Source of the DNA: Acetobacteraceae bacterium H6797
GTDB lineage: Bacteria > Pseudomonadota > Alphaproteobacteria > Acetobacterales > Acetobacteraceae
Assembly (NCBI GenBank): GCA_015223225.1
Contig: JADFCQ010000001.1
Span: 496,001 to 560,000, forward strand
Direction: 5' to 3'
DNA: 64,000 bases
Shown here: piece by piece, positions 9,127 through 18,929 of the stretch
Layout of the letters: each line of letters opens with the position of its first letter
Position numbering within the stretch: the first letter of the stretch is position 1
The notes under the pieces: model-generated
The model's database searches: none
Told to the model about the DNA's origin: nothing
Seen by the model: the letters and a program-made list of their open reading frames with translations, nothing else
Translations under genes and position numbers: made by a program

Positions 9127-9201
9127 TGGTGGGCGCAACAGGGATTGAACCTGTGACCCCCACCGTGTCAAGGTGGTGCTCTCCCGCTGAGCTATGCGCC
9201 C
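9127..9201 (-). tRNA. tRNA-Val (anticodon GAC)
   Basis: The minus strand folds into a complete cloverleaf of 75 nt: acceptor stem GGGCGCA/TGCGCCC, D arm GCTC/GAGC, anticodon stem CCACC/GGTGG with loop TTGACAC, variable loop GGGTC, T arm ACAGG/CCTGT with TTCAATC, discriminator A and an encoded CCA end (9127-9129). The anticodon GAC reads the valine codon GTC. A terminator follows, so it is a single-gene unit between the methyltransferase gene and the divergent N-formylglutamate amidohydrolase gene. Confidence 0.97.
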
Positions 9202-9296
9202 ATTCCGTCGGTGAGGGGGCTTCTAGCCAATCATGCGCGGGACCGCAAGCGGGCAGATAGGCGTTAAGCGCGACCCTGTGTATGCTGAGGCGCAGA

Positions 9297-10172
9297 ATGG
9301 ACATGCCGTCGCCGGCGCCAGCCGCTGAAGAGACTACGCCTCCTTTCATCCTGACGCGCCCGGAGCGGCAGACGATCCCGGTCGTCTTCGCCTCGCCTCA
9401 TTCCGGCCGACGCTATCCCCTCGCCTTCCTGGCCGAAAGCCGCCTCGATCCTCACAACCTGCGCCGCAGCGAGGATAGTTTCGTCGAGGAGCTTTATGCC
9501 GCGGCACCGCGCCTCGGCGCCCCGCTGCTGGCCGCCACCTTCCCGCGTGTCTATTGCGACGCGAATCGCGAACCCTGGGAACTCGACCCGACGATGTTCG
9601 AGGAACCCCTGCCCGAATGGGTGAACAGCCGCAGCCCGCGCGTCGGCGCCGGACTCGGGACGATCGCGCGAATCGTCGCCAATGGGGAGCCCGTCTATCG
9701 CCGCCGCCTGCGCTTCGCCGAGGCCGAGACGCGGGTGCGCGATTGCTGGCAGCCCTATCACGCCGCCCTTGCCCAGCTCATCGCTGAGACGCGCGCGCAA
9801 TTCGGCCGCTGCCTGCTGATCGACTGCCATTCCATGCCCAGCTACCCCGGCGGCGGGCTCATGGCCGATGTCGTGCTGGGCGACGCCCATGGCACCGCCT
9901 GCTCGCCTAAGGCGACGCGGCTGGTTGAGACCTTCCTGACCGGGCAGGGCTATCGCGTCCGGCGGAATGACCCTTATGCCGGCGGCTACGTCACCCGCCA
10001 TTACGGCCGGCCGCGCGAGCAGGTGCATGCACTGCAGATCGAATTGGCGCGGGGGCTCTATATGAACGAGGCGCGGATCGAGCGCGCCTCGGGCTTCACC
10101 CATCTCCAGACGAACCTCACCGCGCTGATCGGGCTCTTCACCGAGACGGATTGGGCCGCCACGCTCGTCTGA
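9297..10172 (+). CDS. N-formylglutamate amidohydrolase family protein
   Basis: A 291-residue member of the FGase family, zinc hydrolases that release formate from N-formyl-L-glutamate at the end of one histidine-degradation route. Visible are the metal-binding SPHSGRRYP near residue 35, DCHSMPS in the middle, and an Arg-rich LQIELARGLYMNE block near the C-terminus, all usual for the family. ATG 9297 has GAGG six bases upstream and is preferred over the ATG at 9282. No hut genes are nearby, so the physiological substrate is not settled. Confidence 0.9.
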   Translation: MDMPSPAPAAEETTPPFILTRPERQTIPVVFASPHSGRRYPLAFLAESRLDPHNLRRSEDSFVEELYAAAPRLGAPLLAATFPRVYCDANREPWELDPTMFEEPLPEWVNSRSPRVGAGLGTIARIVANGEPVYRRRLRFAEAETRVRDCWQPYHAALAQLIAETRAQFGRCLLIDCHSMPSYPGGGLMADVVLGDAHGTACSPKATRLVETFLTGQGYRVRRNDPYAGGYVTRHYGRPREQVHALQIELARGLYMNEARIERASGFTHLQTNLTALIGLFTETDWAATLV

Positions 10173-10195
10173 GCCGGCCACCGCCGGTTTCGGAC

Positions 10196-10225
10196 AAAAA
10201 AAAGGCAGTGCCAGGAGGCACTGCC
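10196..10225 (-). terminator. Strong intrinsic terminator (3' end of sRNA candidate)
   Basis: Perfect 9-bp stem GGCAGTGCC/GGCACTGCC with loop TCCT on the minus strand, followed by eight T. The run of A precedes the stem on the plus strand, so the signal points to minus-strand transcription. On the plus strand only AAGTTT follows, so it could end the amidohydrolase transcript weakly. Confidence 0.88.
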
Positions 10226-10283
10226 AAGTTTAGGGAGGAAACGTCCAAGAAAGGCAAACAACGCGGCGTACCGTGTTGCTGCG
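10196..10283 (-). ncRNA. Putative trans-acting small RNA with anti-Shine-Dalgarno loops
   Basis: No convincing protein gene lies between 10173 and 10396, but the minus strand carries a promoter, a short transcribed stretch and a strong terminator, giving an RNA of about 88 nt. It contains hairpin GTTT-CCTCCCT-AAAC (10228-10242), whose 7-nt loop complements a Shine-Dalgarno sequence. The terminator loop also reads CCTCCT together with its closing pairs. Paired CCUCC loops are typical of alphaproteobacterial riboregulators that block ribosome binding, for example the alpha-r14 / CUCCUCCC-motif RNAs. I infer a similar role; I cannot assign it to a named family. Confidence 0.7.
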
Positions 10284-10289
10284 AGACGG

Positions 10290-10318
10290 TTTATACGGGC
10301 GAGATCGTTTGCGTGCAA
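10290..10318 (-). promoter_or_regulatory. Sigma-70-type promoter of the sRNA candidate
   Basis: On the minus strand: -35 TTGCAC (10318-10313), 17-bp spacer, -10 TATAAA (10295-10290). The start would be a G near 10283. This is among the closest matches to consensus in the window. Confidence 0.72.
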
Positions 10319-10396
10319 GTGGATTTTCGCATCGCAACATGAGGTTTTCGCAAGCCTGCGGACAGGGCGCGGCATGGGCTTTGCCCCTGTGGTGCC

Positions 10397-11173
10397 ATGA
10401 TCCGCCTCATCGCCCTCCTCGCCCCGCTCCTCCTGGCCCTGCCCGCCAAGGCGCAATTCGGCGCGCCTCTCCCGCCTGCCCAGGCCTGCCGGGCCGCGAT
10501 TGCCGTCGCGGAGCGGGAAAAGGGCATTCCATCAGGGCTTTTGCAGGCCATCGGCCGTGTGGAGTCCGGCCGGCGAGACCCTGAGACGGGCCAATTCGCG
10601 CCCTGGCCCTGGGTGATCAATGCCGAGGGGACCGGCAGATTTTTCCAATCCAAGGCGGAAGCGATTGCCGCCGTGCGGCAACTTCAGACCCAGGGGGTGC
10701 GGCTGATCGACGTGGGCTGCCTGCAGATCAACCTCGTCCACCACCCCGATGCCTTCCCGAATCTGGAAGAGGCCTTCGACCCGCTGGCCAATGCCCGCTA
10801 CGGCGCGAAATTCCTCTCCGAACTGCGCCAGACCCGGCCGGATTGGATGACGGCGGCCGGGAACTACCATTCCAACACGCCAGAACGCGCCGCCTCCTAT
10901 CGCGCGGCGGTCGCGGCGGCGCTGCCGGGCGAGCAGATGCGCCTCGCCAGCAACCCGCCCTCGGCCTGGAGCGGGGTGGAAGGCGGCGCGGGCATGGGCA
11001 TGGGTGGCAGCCGGGGCTGGCCGGCGAGCAGCCGCGGCATGGCGGCGGCGGCCGGTGGCGGCATGCCGGCCCGCGCACCGAGCAGCGAACGCGGGCGGGG
11101 GCTCGATTCCTACCGCTCGATGCCGATCGTGCCGGTCTCGCGCCTCTCCCCGCTGGCGATGCGGCGGGGTTAG
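10397..11173 (+). CDS. Lytic transglycosylase (SLT domain) protein
   Basis: A 258-residue secreted protein with a signal peptide (hydrophobic residues 4-16, cleavage after Ala-Lys-Ala-Gln near 20). An SLT domain spans about 30-175. The probable catalytic Glu is in AIGRVESGR (about residue 57), and DVGCLQIN, LANARYGAKFL and AAGNYHS follow in the family order. Such enzymes cut the glycan of peptidoglycan. The last 75 residues are Gly/Met/Ser-rich and likely disordered. It stands alone, with the sRNA promoter upstream on the opposite strand and the asparaginase-like gene convergent. Confidence 0.87.
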   Translation: MIRLIALLAPLLLALPAKAQFGAPLPPAQACRAAIAVAEREKGIPSGLLQAIGRVESGRRDPETGQFAPWPWVINAEGTGRFFQSKAEAIAAVRQLQTQGVRLIDVGCLQINLVHHPDAFPNLEEAFDPLANARYGAKFLSELRQTRPDWMTAAGNYHSNTPERAASYRAAVAAALPGEQMRLASNPPSAWSGVEGGAGMGMGGSRGWPASSRGMAAAAGGGMPARAPSSERGRGLDSYRSMPIVPVSRLSPLAMRRG

Positions 11174-11244
11174 GGCCTGTCGACATTCGGCACCGGGAAG
11201 GGCTCGCGGGCGATTTTGCGCGCCTGATGGCCGCGTGAGCGCGG

Positions 11245-11264
11245 CCGATACCCATTGGTATCGG
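11245..11264. repeat. Inverted repeat, 8-bp arms
   Basis: CCGATACC-CATT-GGTATCGG, a perfect 8-bp inverted repeat between the convergent transglycosylase and asparaginase-like genes. It has no T-run on either side. It may be a factor-independent stop or a protein-binding site; the role is not evident. Confidence 0.5.
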
Positions 11265-11329
11265 CAAGCGAGCACCGCCGTCAGGAAAAGCACCGCCAGA
11301 CCGACCCGCAGGCCGGTTGTCGATCGGCC

Positions 11330-12324
11330 CTAGTAGGTCGCGAAAATCCGCTTGATCTCGGCCGGGTCGCTCGACTTGGTCAGGGCGAGCGTGAGCAGGA
11401 TGCGCGCCTTCTCCGGCAGGAGATTATCGGCCGGGATGATACCCGCCTGGCGCAGCTTGGTCGTCTCCGGCACCCGGCCGCGCGCGCGGCTCGACTGCAC
11501 CACGACCACGCCCTTCTTCACCGCCTCGACCAGGGCCGGCACTTCCCCCGCCGCCGCGAAGCCGGGGGCGAAACCCGCCGAGACGATGCCCTTGGCCCCA
11601 GCCGCGATCAGGGCCTCGGCCGCCGTCGCATCGGCGCCGGTATAGGCATAGAGGATGTCCACGCGCGGCAGCGCCTCGAGCGAGGCGATGTCGAATTCCG
11701 TCTCCGGATAGGCCTTACGCAGCGGCTTGCGATAGAAGGAGACCTTGTCGCCATCGGCATGGCCCAGCGCGCCGAAATCGGCGGTCTGGAAGGTCTGCAT
11801 CCGGCCGTTGGAGACCTTGTCCACCTCGCGGGCGGCATGGATCTCGTCATTCAGCACCACGAGCACGCCCATGCCCCGCGCTTCCGGGGCGGCGGCCACG
11901 CGGAAGGCATTGACGAGATTGAGCCCCGCATCGGTCGAGAGCGCGCTGGCCGGGCGCTGCGAACCCACCAGCACCACCGGCAGATCCGTCTTCAGCGTCA
12001 GGCTCAGCATATAGGCCGTCTCGGCCAGCGCCGAAGTGCCATGGCCGATGACGATGCCCTTGAGGTCAGGATGCTCGGCCTGGAGCTTCGAGCAGAGCGC
12101 GACGAGATCCTTCCATTCCGGCAGGAAGATCTGCGTGCTCACCACCGCCTTGTAGGGCACCGCGACCACATCGGCGACGAGATGCACTTCGGGGAAGCGC
12201 GCGAGAATCTCGTCGGCCGGGATGCGGTTGTTGGTCGCGCCGTAATCCACCGTATCGAGCGGCCCGGCGCCGAGGGAGGAGATCGTCCCGCCCGTGCCGA
12301 TGAAGGCGATTTTCGGTTTGCTCA

Positions 12325-12325
<1 letters not shown>
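11330..12325 (-). CDS. Asparaginase/glutaminase family protein with altered active site
   Basis: A 331-residue protein with the type II L-asparaginase fold. The first catalytic loop GTGGTI (T14), the second Thr (T97), the lysine in AREVDK (K170) and the C-terminal LLTLALT segment are in place. The second signature normally reads His-Gly-Thr-Asp-Thr; here it is HGTSA (95-99), so the substrate-binding Asp is Ser98. No signal peptide is visible, so it is probably cytoplasmic. Its ATG overlaps the ccrM stop (TGATG), which suggests translational coupling. Activity on asparagine is doubtful without the Asp; a relative with another amide substrate is possible. Confidence 0.82.
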
Positions 12326-14134
<1,809 letters not shown>

Positions 14135-14357
14135 CGGTGCGAGGCGCGGAAGAATTTTCCTCGCCCCCGCTCTTGGCTTCCGGCGCCCCGAGGCAGATGA
14201 TCCGCGCCGAAACTCGAAGACCTAGGGCAGATCCCCGATCGGATGGCATCATCTGACCGGGTCAGGATGCCCGCAAAAACAACCACCTGGAGACGTTGCC
14301 GCGAGCCAAGGCGAGCGACAATGGCTCTGGAAATTCGAAACAGGGATCTTGGCTATC

Positions 14358-16067
14358 ATGACCGATTGGCGTTCGCGGGCGGGTTCGCTCTTCACCTGCG
14401 AGAAGCAGCCCGCGCGGGGTTCGCGCGGCATGGTGGTGAGCAATCATCCGCTGGCGACCTCGGCCGGCGCGGAAATGCTCGCCGCCGGCGGCAATGCGGT
14501 CGATGCCGCCATCGCCACGCTCTTCACCCTGACCGTGGTGGAGCCGATGATGGTCGGCATCCTCGGCGGCGGCGTGGCGCAGCTGCGCCTGCCCGACGGG
14601 CAGCATGTCATCGTCGATGGTTTCTCCACCGCCCCCGCCGCCGCGCGGGAGGATATGTACAGAGTGGTCGAGGGCCCCGCGGGCGGCCCCGGCGGCTCCC
14701 TGCCGACCGAGGGCAATGCCAATGTCGTCGGCGCGCTGGCCATCGCGACGCCGGGCAATACGCTCTCCTGGTGCGAGATCCTGCGCCGCTACGGCAGCCT
14801 GCCGCTGGCCGATATCCTGGCGCCCGCCATCCGCCATGCCGAGCGCGGCTTCGCGGTGACGCCCTATCTCGCCGATTGCATCCAGGACGCGGCGGGCGAT
14901 TTCGCGAAGAACCCGGCCATCGCCGCCGTCTTCATGCCGGGCGGCACGCCGCTCAAGGCCGGCGACCGCCTGATCAACGCCGATTACGCCGAGACGCTGA
15001 AGGCCCTGGCGGCCCAGGGCCCCGGCCTGATCCATGGCGGCCCGCTGGGCACGGCCATTGCCGAGCATCTGCAGTCGCTGGGCGGCATTCTCACCGCCGA
15101 GGACATCGCCCATTTCAAGCCGCTCGACCGCGAGCCGGTGCGCGGCAGCTATCGCGGCTTCGAGGTGATCGGCCCGCCGCCGCCGACCTCGGGCGGCGTG
15201 CATGTCGTGCAAATGCTGAACATCCTCGAGGGCTACGACATCGCCGGCCTCGGCTTCGGCACGCCCGAGACGCTGCATCTCATCGGCGAGGCGATGAAGA
15301 TCGCCTTCGCCGATCGCGGCGTGGCGACGACCGACCCGGCCTTCGTGAAGGCACCCATCGCGAAGCTCATCGACAAGGCCTATGCCGATGAGCGCCGCGC
15401 GCAGATCGACCCGGAGAAGGCGAAGCTCTTCGAGCCGGGCATCAGCACGAGCGAGAGCGCCAATACGACGCATGTGACCGTGGCCGACGCCAAGGGCGGC
15501 ATCGTCACCATGACGCAGACCATCAACAGCCTCTTCGGCGCGCGCGTGATGATCCCGGGCACGGGCCTCATCCCGAACAACTACATGGCGAATTTCGACC
15601 CGCGCCCCGGGCTCGCGCTCTCCATCGCGCCGGGCAAGCGCATCACTTCCTCCATGGCGCCGCTCATCCTGCTCAAGGGCGGCAAGCCGGCCTATGCGCT
15701 GGGCCTGCCGGGGGGCCTGCGCATCTTCACCTCGGCAATGCAGGCGGTGCTGAACCTCGTCGATCACAAGATGAGCCTGCAGGAAGCCGTCGAGGCGCCG
15801 CGCATCTGGAGCCAGGGCCCGACGCTAGAAGTGGAGCCGACCATCAGCGAGGCCGCCCGCGAGGGCCTGGCCAAGCGCGGCCAGAAGGTGACGCCGATGC
15901 CGACCATCGGCGGCGGCATGAACGCCATTGCCTTCGGAGAGGGCGGCGCGCTCGAAGGTGCGGCCTGCTGGCGCGCCGACGGCACGGCGATGGGCCTCGG
16001 CGGCGGCCTCGCCCGACCGGGCGTGCGCTTCGTGCTGGGGGATGCGAAGCCGAAGGCCGCCTCTTGA
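14358..16067 (+). CDS. ggt: Gamma-glutamyltransferase family protein
   Basis: A 569-residue Ntn-hydrolase that is normally cut into two subunits. The nucleophile would be the first Thr of the Thr-Thr-His motif (about T370, new N-terminus of the small subunit), and the conserved Ser-Ser pair follows in RITSSMAP. It transfers or hydrolyses gamma-glutamyl groups, as in glutathione breakdown. There is no clear signal peptide: the N-terminus is hydrophilic, so it may be cytoplasmic, unlike classical periplasmic Ggt, or have a cephalosporin-acylase-like specificity. ATG 14358 is used, with GGGA 11 bases upstream. The 220 bases before it show no gene. Confidence 0.9.
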   Translation: MTDWRSRAGSLFTCEKQPARGSRGMVVSNHPLATSAGAEMLAAGGNAVDAAIATLFTLTVVEPMMVGILGGGVAQLRLPDGQHVIVDGFSTAPAAAREDMYRVVEGPAGGPGGSLPTEGNANVVGALAIATPGNTLSWCEILRRYGSLPLADILAPAIRHAERGFAVTPYLADCIQDAAGDFAKNPAIAAVFMPGGTPLKAGDRLINADYAETLKALAAQGPGLIHGGPLGTAIAEHLQSLGGILTAEDIAHFKPLDREPVRGSYRGFEVIGPPPPTSGGVHVVQMLNILEGYDIAGLGFGTPETLHLIGEAMKIAFADRGVATTDPAFVKAPIAKLIDKAYADERRAQIDPEKAKLFEPGISTSESANTTHVTVADAKGGIVTMTQTINSLFGARVMIPGTGLIPNNYMANFDPRPGLALSIAPGKRITSSMAPLILLKGGKPAYALGLPGGLRIFTSAMQAVLNLVDHKMSLQEAVEAPRIWSQGPTLEVEPTISEAAREGLAKRGQKVTPMPTIGGGMNAIAFGEGGALEGAACWRADGTAMGLGGGLARPGVRFVLGDAKPKAAS

Positions 16068-16119
16068 CGCTGACAGGCGCGTCAGCGAAGAAGATTCCCA
16101 TCGGGCCGAGCGCCTGACC

Positions 16120-16149
16120 AAAAAAACCCGGGGGCGGCAAGCCCCCGGG
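16120..16149 (-). terminator. Intrinsic terminator between convergent ggt and hmuS
   Basis: Perfect 9-bp stem CCCGGGGGC/GCCCCCGGG with a 5-nt loop. Seven A precede it on the plus strand, giving seven T after the stem on the minus strand, so it best ends hmuS transcripts (about 190-nt 3' UTR). On the plus strand AAGTTT follows, so it may also stop ggt. Confidence 0.82.
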
Positions 16150-16337
16150 AAGTTTGGGCCCGCCTTCGCCACCGACCGACCGGGGATAGCGAAAGGCGGG
16201 GTTCGCTAACCGGAACGGGTGCCCTCACACCCGGACCGGCGCTTCCTCGGAAGCCTGGCGCGGACGCCATGCCCTGCGCCGCACCGCTACTTCCGAAGCT
16301 CTGGAAACGCCCCGCTCCGGGCGAGGCGCCAATCTCG

Positions 16338-17390
16338 TCAGGCGGCTTCGACCTCCGCCGTTTTCCAGGCCAGCGCCCGCCAGCCCAGATCCTCCTGCTG
16401 CCCCGGCTTGCGCGCGCCGAAGAGCATCATCACCAGCTCGCCCTCGGTGTCGAAAATCTCGACGGAAGTGACGTCGCCATCCGAGGTCGGCTTGGTCACG
16501 AGCCAGGCCTGGCCGATGGTGCCGGTGTTGAGATGCAGGTCGAAATCCGGGTCCAGGATATTGAACCAGGGGCCCATGACGGCGACCCGGTGGATCGGCC
16601 CGGTATGGATCTGGATGCAGCCCGGATTGTTCACGAAGACCATGATGGGCGTGCCCGTCTCGGCGGCGGCGGTGAAGACGCGGCTTGCCGCATCCACCGG
16701 CAGGCGCCGCGCCCATTCCTCGCCGGCGAGGCGCAGGGCCTGCAGCCGCCCTGCCCCGCTCTTGCGCAGCAGCGGGAAGAATTCATGCGTGTCCTTCAGC
16801 CCCGCCCAGCCGTCGCGCAGCGCCTCGGCATCGATCTCGGCATCCGGCTTGCCGGGCTTTCGGGGCGCAACCGCCTCGAAAGCCGCGGGCGCGGGCGCAG
16901 GGTCAGCCAAGCGGCGTGCGAGGGCCTCGAGCGCGCCTTCGGGCGTCGCGTCGGTCGCGAAAATCTTGTGCACGGCCGTGCCGGCGGCGTCGAAGACCTG
17001 GATGGCACCCTTGGAAGCGCCCGGCAGATCCGCCGGGACGAACCAGGCGAATTTCCAATGCGCGAAGAAGAGGCGCAGGTCGATATCGGGGCCGAGCACC
17101 AGCCCCACCTGCCCTTCGGCCTTCACGTCGAGATAGGTGCCGCGGCGCTCATGCACCACGCTCTCGTTGCGGGTGAGCGCCATGACGGGGCCCAGCTCGG
17201 TCAGGCCATGCAGCAGGGCCGACCAATCGTTCCTCAGGCGCAGCGCGCCCGGCAGCGTCTCGACCAGGGCCGCCTCGCTCACGCCGAGGCGCTGAGCGGC
17301 GTCGCGGATGCGCAGCTTCGGTTCGGCATCGCGCAGCCCGGCCCAGAGGGCAGCCAGGGAAGCGGGCGTTTGGTCGAGGGAGGCGCTCAT
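16338..17390 (-). CDS. hmuS: Hemin-degrading factor / heme trafficking protein, HmuS family
   Basis: A 350-residue protein of the HemS/HmuS/ChuX superfamily with two related halves, each about 160 residues. Signature segments are MALTRNESVVHERRG in the first half and VNNPGCIQIHTG with FNILDPDFDLHL in the second. The family binds heme in the cytoplasm after uptake and delivers or degrades it. It is followed by a terminator and preceded by hemP 30 bases upstream, forming a small iron/heme operon without the usual hmuTUV transporter next to it. Confidence 0.92.
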   Translation of the reverse strand: MSASLDQTPASLAALWAGLRDAEPKLRIRDAAQRLGVSEAALVETLPGALRLRNDWSALLHGLTELGPVMALTRNESVVHERRGTYLDVKAEGQVGLVLGPDIDLRLFFAHWKFAWFVPADLPGASKGAIQVFDAAGTAVHKIFATDATPEGALEALARRLADPAPAPAAFEAVAPRKPGKPDAEIDAEALRDGWAGLKDTHEFFPLLRKSGAGRLQALRLAGEEWARRLPVDAASRVFTAAAETGTPIMVFVNNPGCIQIHTGPIHRVAVMGPWFNILDPDFDLHLNTGTIGQAWLVTKPTSDGDVTSVEIFDTEGELVMMLFGARKPGQQEDLGWRALAWKTAEVEAA

Positions 17391-17420
17391 GAGGCGGTGG
17401 GTCTCGCTAGGGCCGGAGGG

Positions 17421-17624
17421 CTACTTGGTGAGGATCAGCTTGCCGGCTTTCGTGCGCCGCAGGCGGTAGACCGCCTCCCCCTGCACGATCTCGATTTCCG
17501 GGCCCGCGCGAAACAGCAGCGCGGCATCGAGGCGGAGTGGCCTGCGGGGCGGCTGGACCGGCTGCGCGGCGGAAGGGCTTTCCGGGCGGAGCATGCCGAT
17601 CGCGAAGGGGGCTGCGTTTTCCAT
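17421..17624 (-). CDS. hemP: Hemin uptake protein HemP
   Basis: A 67-residue protein with the HemP C-terminal pattern: Val/Ile-x-Gly-Glu-x-Tyr-x-Leu-Arg, then Lys-Leu-Ile-Leu-Thr-Lys at the very end. HemP is linked to heme uptake and, in some proteobacteria, activates transcription of the heme receptor gene. The N-terminal 30 residues are Pro/Ala-rich and variable. It is the first gene of the hemP-hmuS unit and lies behind an AT-rich region with a Fur-like site. Confidence 0.87.
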   Translation of the reverse strand: MENAAPFAIGMLRPESPSAAQPVQPPRRPLRLDAALLFRAGPEIEIVQGEAVYRLRRTKAGKLILTK

Positions 17625-17644
17625 GCCGGGAGTCGTAGATCAGT

Positions 17645-17659
17645 TGAGAGTAATTCGCA
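17645..17659 (-). promoter_or_regulatory. Fur/iron-box-like site upstream of hemP
   Basis: The minus strand reads TGCGAAT-T-ACTCTCA, matching the 7-1-7 iron box TGATAAT-N-ATTATCA at 10 of 14 positions, about 20-35 bases upstream of the hemP ATG. Position and context fit iron-dependent repression. The match is by eye only, and Irr or another regulator is possible. Confidence 0.45.
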
Positions 17660-17694
17660 ATATCATTCGCAACGGGAAAGGCAATTTTTCGCAA
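17653..17694. repeat. Three ATTCGCAA-like direct repeats upstream of hemP
   Basis: ATTCGCAA at 17653-17660, ATTCGCAA at 17665-17672 and TTTCGCAA at 17687-17694 (plus strand), spaced 12 and 22 bases start to start. They overlap the Fur-like site and lie in the only AT-rich patch of this intergenic region, so they may be binding sites for a heme or iron regulator. Confidence 0.45.
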
Positions 17695-17986
17695 CGCCGC
17701 CAAGTGGCGGGCGAGGAGGGCGATATCGGCAGTGCAAAGAGGCCGCACTCAGGTGGGTCAGTTTCACGGAGGCTAGCAGGAGACTAGCCAAAGGCCGCGG
17801 GAGCCCAAGGCCCGAGCAGGCGGGCTGCGGTCGTGGGGCCACTAGCCCCAAAACGCCAAAACCGCGGCGAACGGGAGACCCGTGCCACGGTTTTCACATT
17901 TCCGGCAGAAGATCACCGGCGACGGATCAAGAGACTCGGCCCTTGATCGGGCCGGGCGCACCCGACATTCGCCTTGCATCACCCTT
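17695..17986. other. Intergenic stretch without recognisable gene
   Basis: Between the hemP control region and the rpsU terminator I see no convincing reading frame. A short inverted repeat CGGCCC-N6-GGGCCG lies near 17942-17960, without a T-run. Confidence 0.5.
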
Positions 17987-18008
17987 CCCGGCGGCCGAAG
18001 CCGCCCGG
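17987..18008 (-). terminator. Probable terminator of rpsU
   Basis: Minus-strand stem with a stable C(TTCG)G tetraloop: six perfect pairs (GGCGGC/GCCGCC), one mismatch, then two more pairs, 14 bases after the rpsU stop. No T-run follows, so termination would be weak or the hairpin stabilises the mRNA end. Confidence 0.45.
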
Positions 18009-18021
18009 ATGGGGAGAAGGA

Positions 18022-18225
18022 TCAGAAGCCCTCGCGCTCCAGGCGCTTGCGCTCGACCTTGCGGGCGCGGCGGACGGCCTCGGCGGCCTCGCGGGCGCGG
18101 CGCTCGGACGGCTTCTCGAAGTGGCGGCGGAGCTTCATCTCGCGGAAGACGCCTTCACGCTGCAGCTTCTTCTTGAGGGCCTTCAGGGCCTGATCGATAT
18201 TGTTATCGCGAACGACGACCTGCAC
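18022..18225 (-). CDS. rpsU: 30S ribosomal protein bS21
   Basis: A 67-residue, very basic protein. The N-terminus [20 protein letters not shown] and the following Arg-rich helix with [15 protein letters not shown] are diagnostic for bS21. It helps the small subunit recognise mRNA starts. A strong purine-rich ribosome site lies just upstream (GGAGG around 18235). The neighbouring COQ9-family gene on the other strand is a frequent partner in alphaproteobacteria. Confidence 0.97.
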   Translation of the reverse strand: MQVVVRDNNIDQALKALKKKLQREGVFREMKLRRHFEKPSERRAREAAEAVRRARKVERKRLEREGF

Positions 18226-18404
18226 GCGGCACGGCCTCCTGTCGGCTAGAGGGAATGTGGATGCGCTTGCACACCTGGCAGAGGCCCGGTGCGCGGGGCC
18301 CGAGGGTTAGCATGCATCACCCGCGAAAGGGAAGCCCTTCCCTCGCCTAGGAAAGGGGCCAATTCTCGCATGGCGCACATGTAGAATATGGAGGGCGCCG
18401 CTAA

Positions 18405-18929
18405 ATGGCCATCCTGAAGATCGCCCGCATGGGTCACCCGGTGCTGCTGCAACGGGCCGAGCCGGTCGTAGACCCGACCGACCCCGAAATCCAGCGCCTT
18501 ATCAACGACATGGCCGAGACCATGCTCGATGCCCAGGGCATCGGCCTCGCAGCACCGCAGGTTCATGTGCCGCTGCGGCTCTTCGTCTGGCGCAACGGGC
18601 CGGGGGTGTCGGCGCTCATCAATCCGGAGCTGACCCTGCTCGATCCTGTCGAAGACGTGGGCTGGGAGGGCTGCCTTTCCATTCCCGGCCTGCGCGCCGC
18701 CATCCGCCGCAGCCATCGAATCGGCTTCCGGGGACTCGATGCCGAGGGCCAGGAGGTGGAGGGCGAGGCCGAGGGGCTGGCCGCGCGTGTGATGCAACAT
18801 GAGACAGACCATCTCGACGGCATTCTCTATACTATGCGCCTGCACGACCCCCGGCTCTTCGGCTTCGTCGAGGAAATGAGCCGGGCCGAGCGGGACGTCC
18901 CGAAGGAGAAACCCGATGGCTCAGCATGA
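18405..18929 (+). CDS. def: Peptide deformylase
   Basis: A 174-residue metalloprotease that removes the formyl group from new proteins. All three motifs are intact: GIGLAAPQ (45-52), EGCLS (88-92, with metal ligand C90) and HETDH (132-136, two His ligands and the catalytic Glu). Length and start (GGAGGG nine bases before the ATG) are normal. Its 3' end overlaps the COQ9-family gene by 14 bases, which implies coupled translation. fmt is not next to it. Confidence 0.96.
   Translation: MAILKIARMGHPVLLQRAEPVVDPTDPEIQRLINDMAETMLDAQGIGLAAPQVHVPLRLFVWRNGPGVSALINPELTLLDPVEDVGWEGCLSIPGLRAAIRRSHRIGFRGLDAEGQEVEGEAEGLAARVMQHETDHLDGILYTMRLHDPRLFGFVEEMSRAERDVPKEKPDGSA

Noticed and set aside
9064..9349. 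N-terminal extension of the methyltransferase frame through the tRNA gene
   Set aside because: The extension reads through tRNA-Val and its terminator in translation, which cannot be coding; the start at 9058 is the first sensible one.
14262..15767. Arg/His-rich 501-codon frame on the minus strand
   Set aside because: Antisense to gamma-glutamyltransferase, which has all family motifs; the minus-strand product is of the His/Arg/Gly-rich type seen opposite many high-GC genes.
16120..16337. Second minus-strand sRNA ending at the hairpin 16120-16149
   Set aside because: The terminator is strong, but I found no promoter-like boxes between it and the hmuS stop, so it is more simply the 3' UTR of hmuS.
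17882..18193. Plus-strand 103-codon frame opposite rpsU
   Set aside because: It overlaps rpsU, which is certain, and has no ribosome site or recognisable product.
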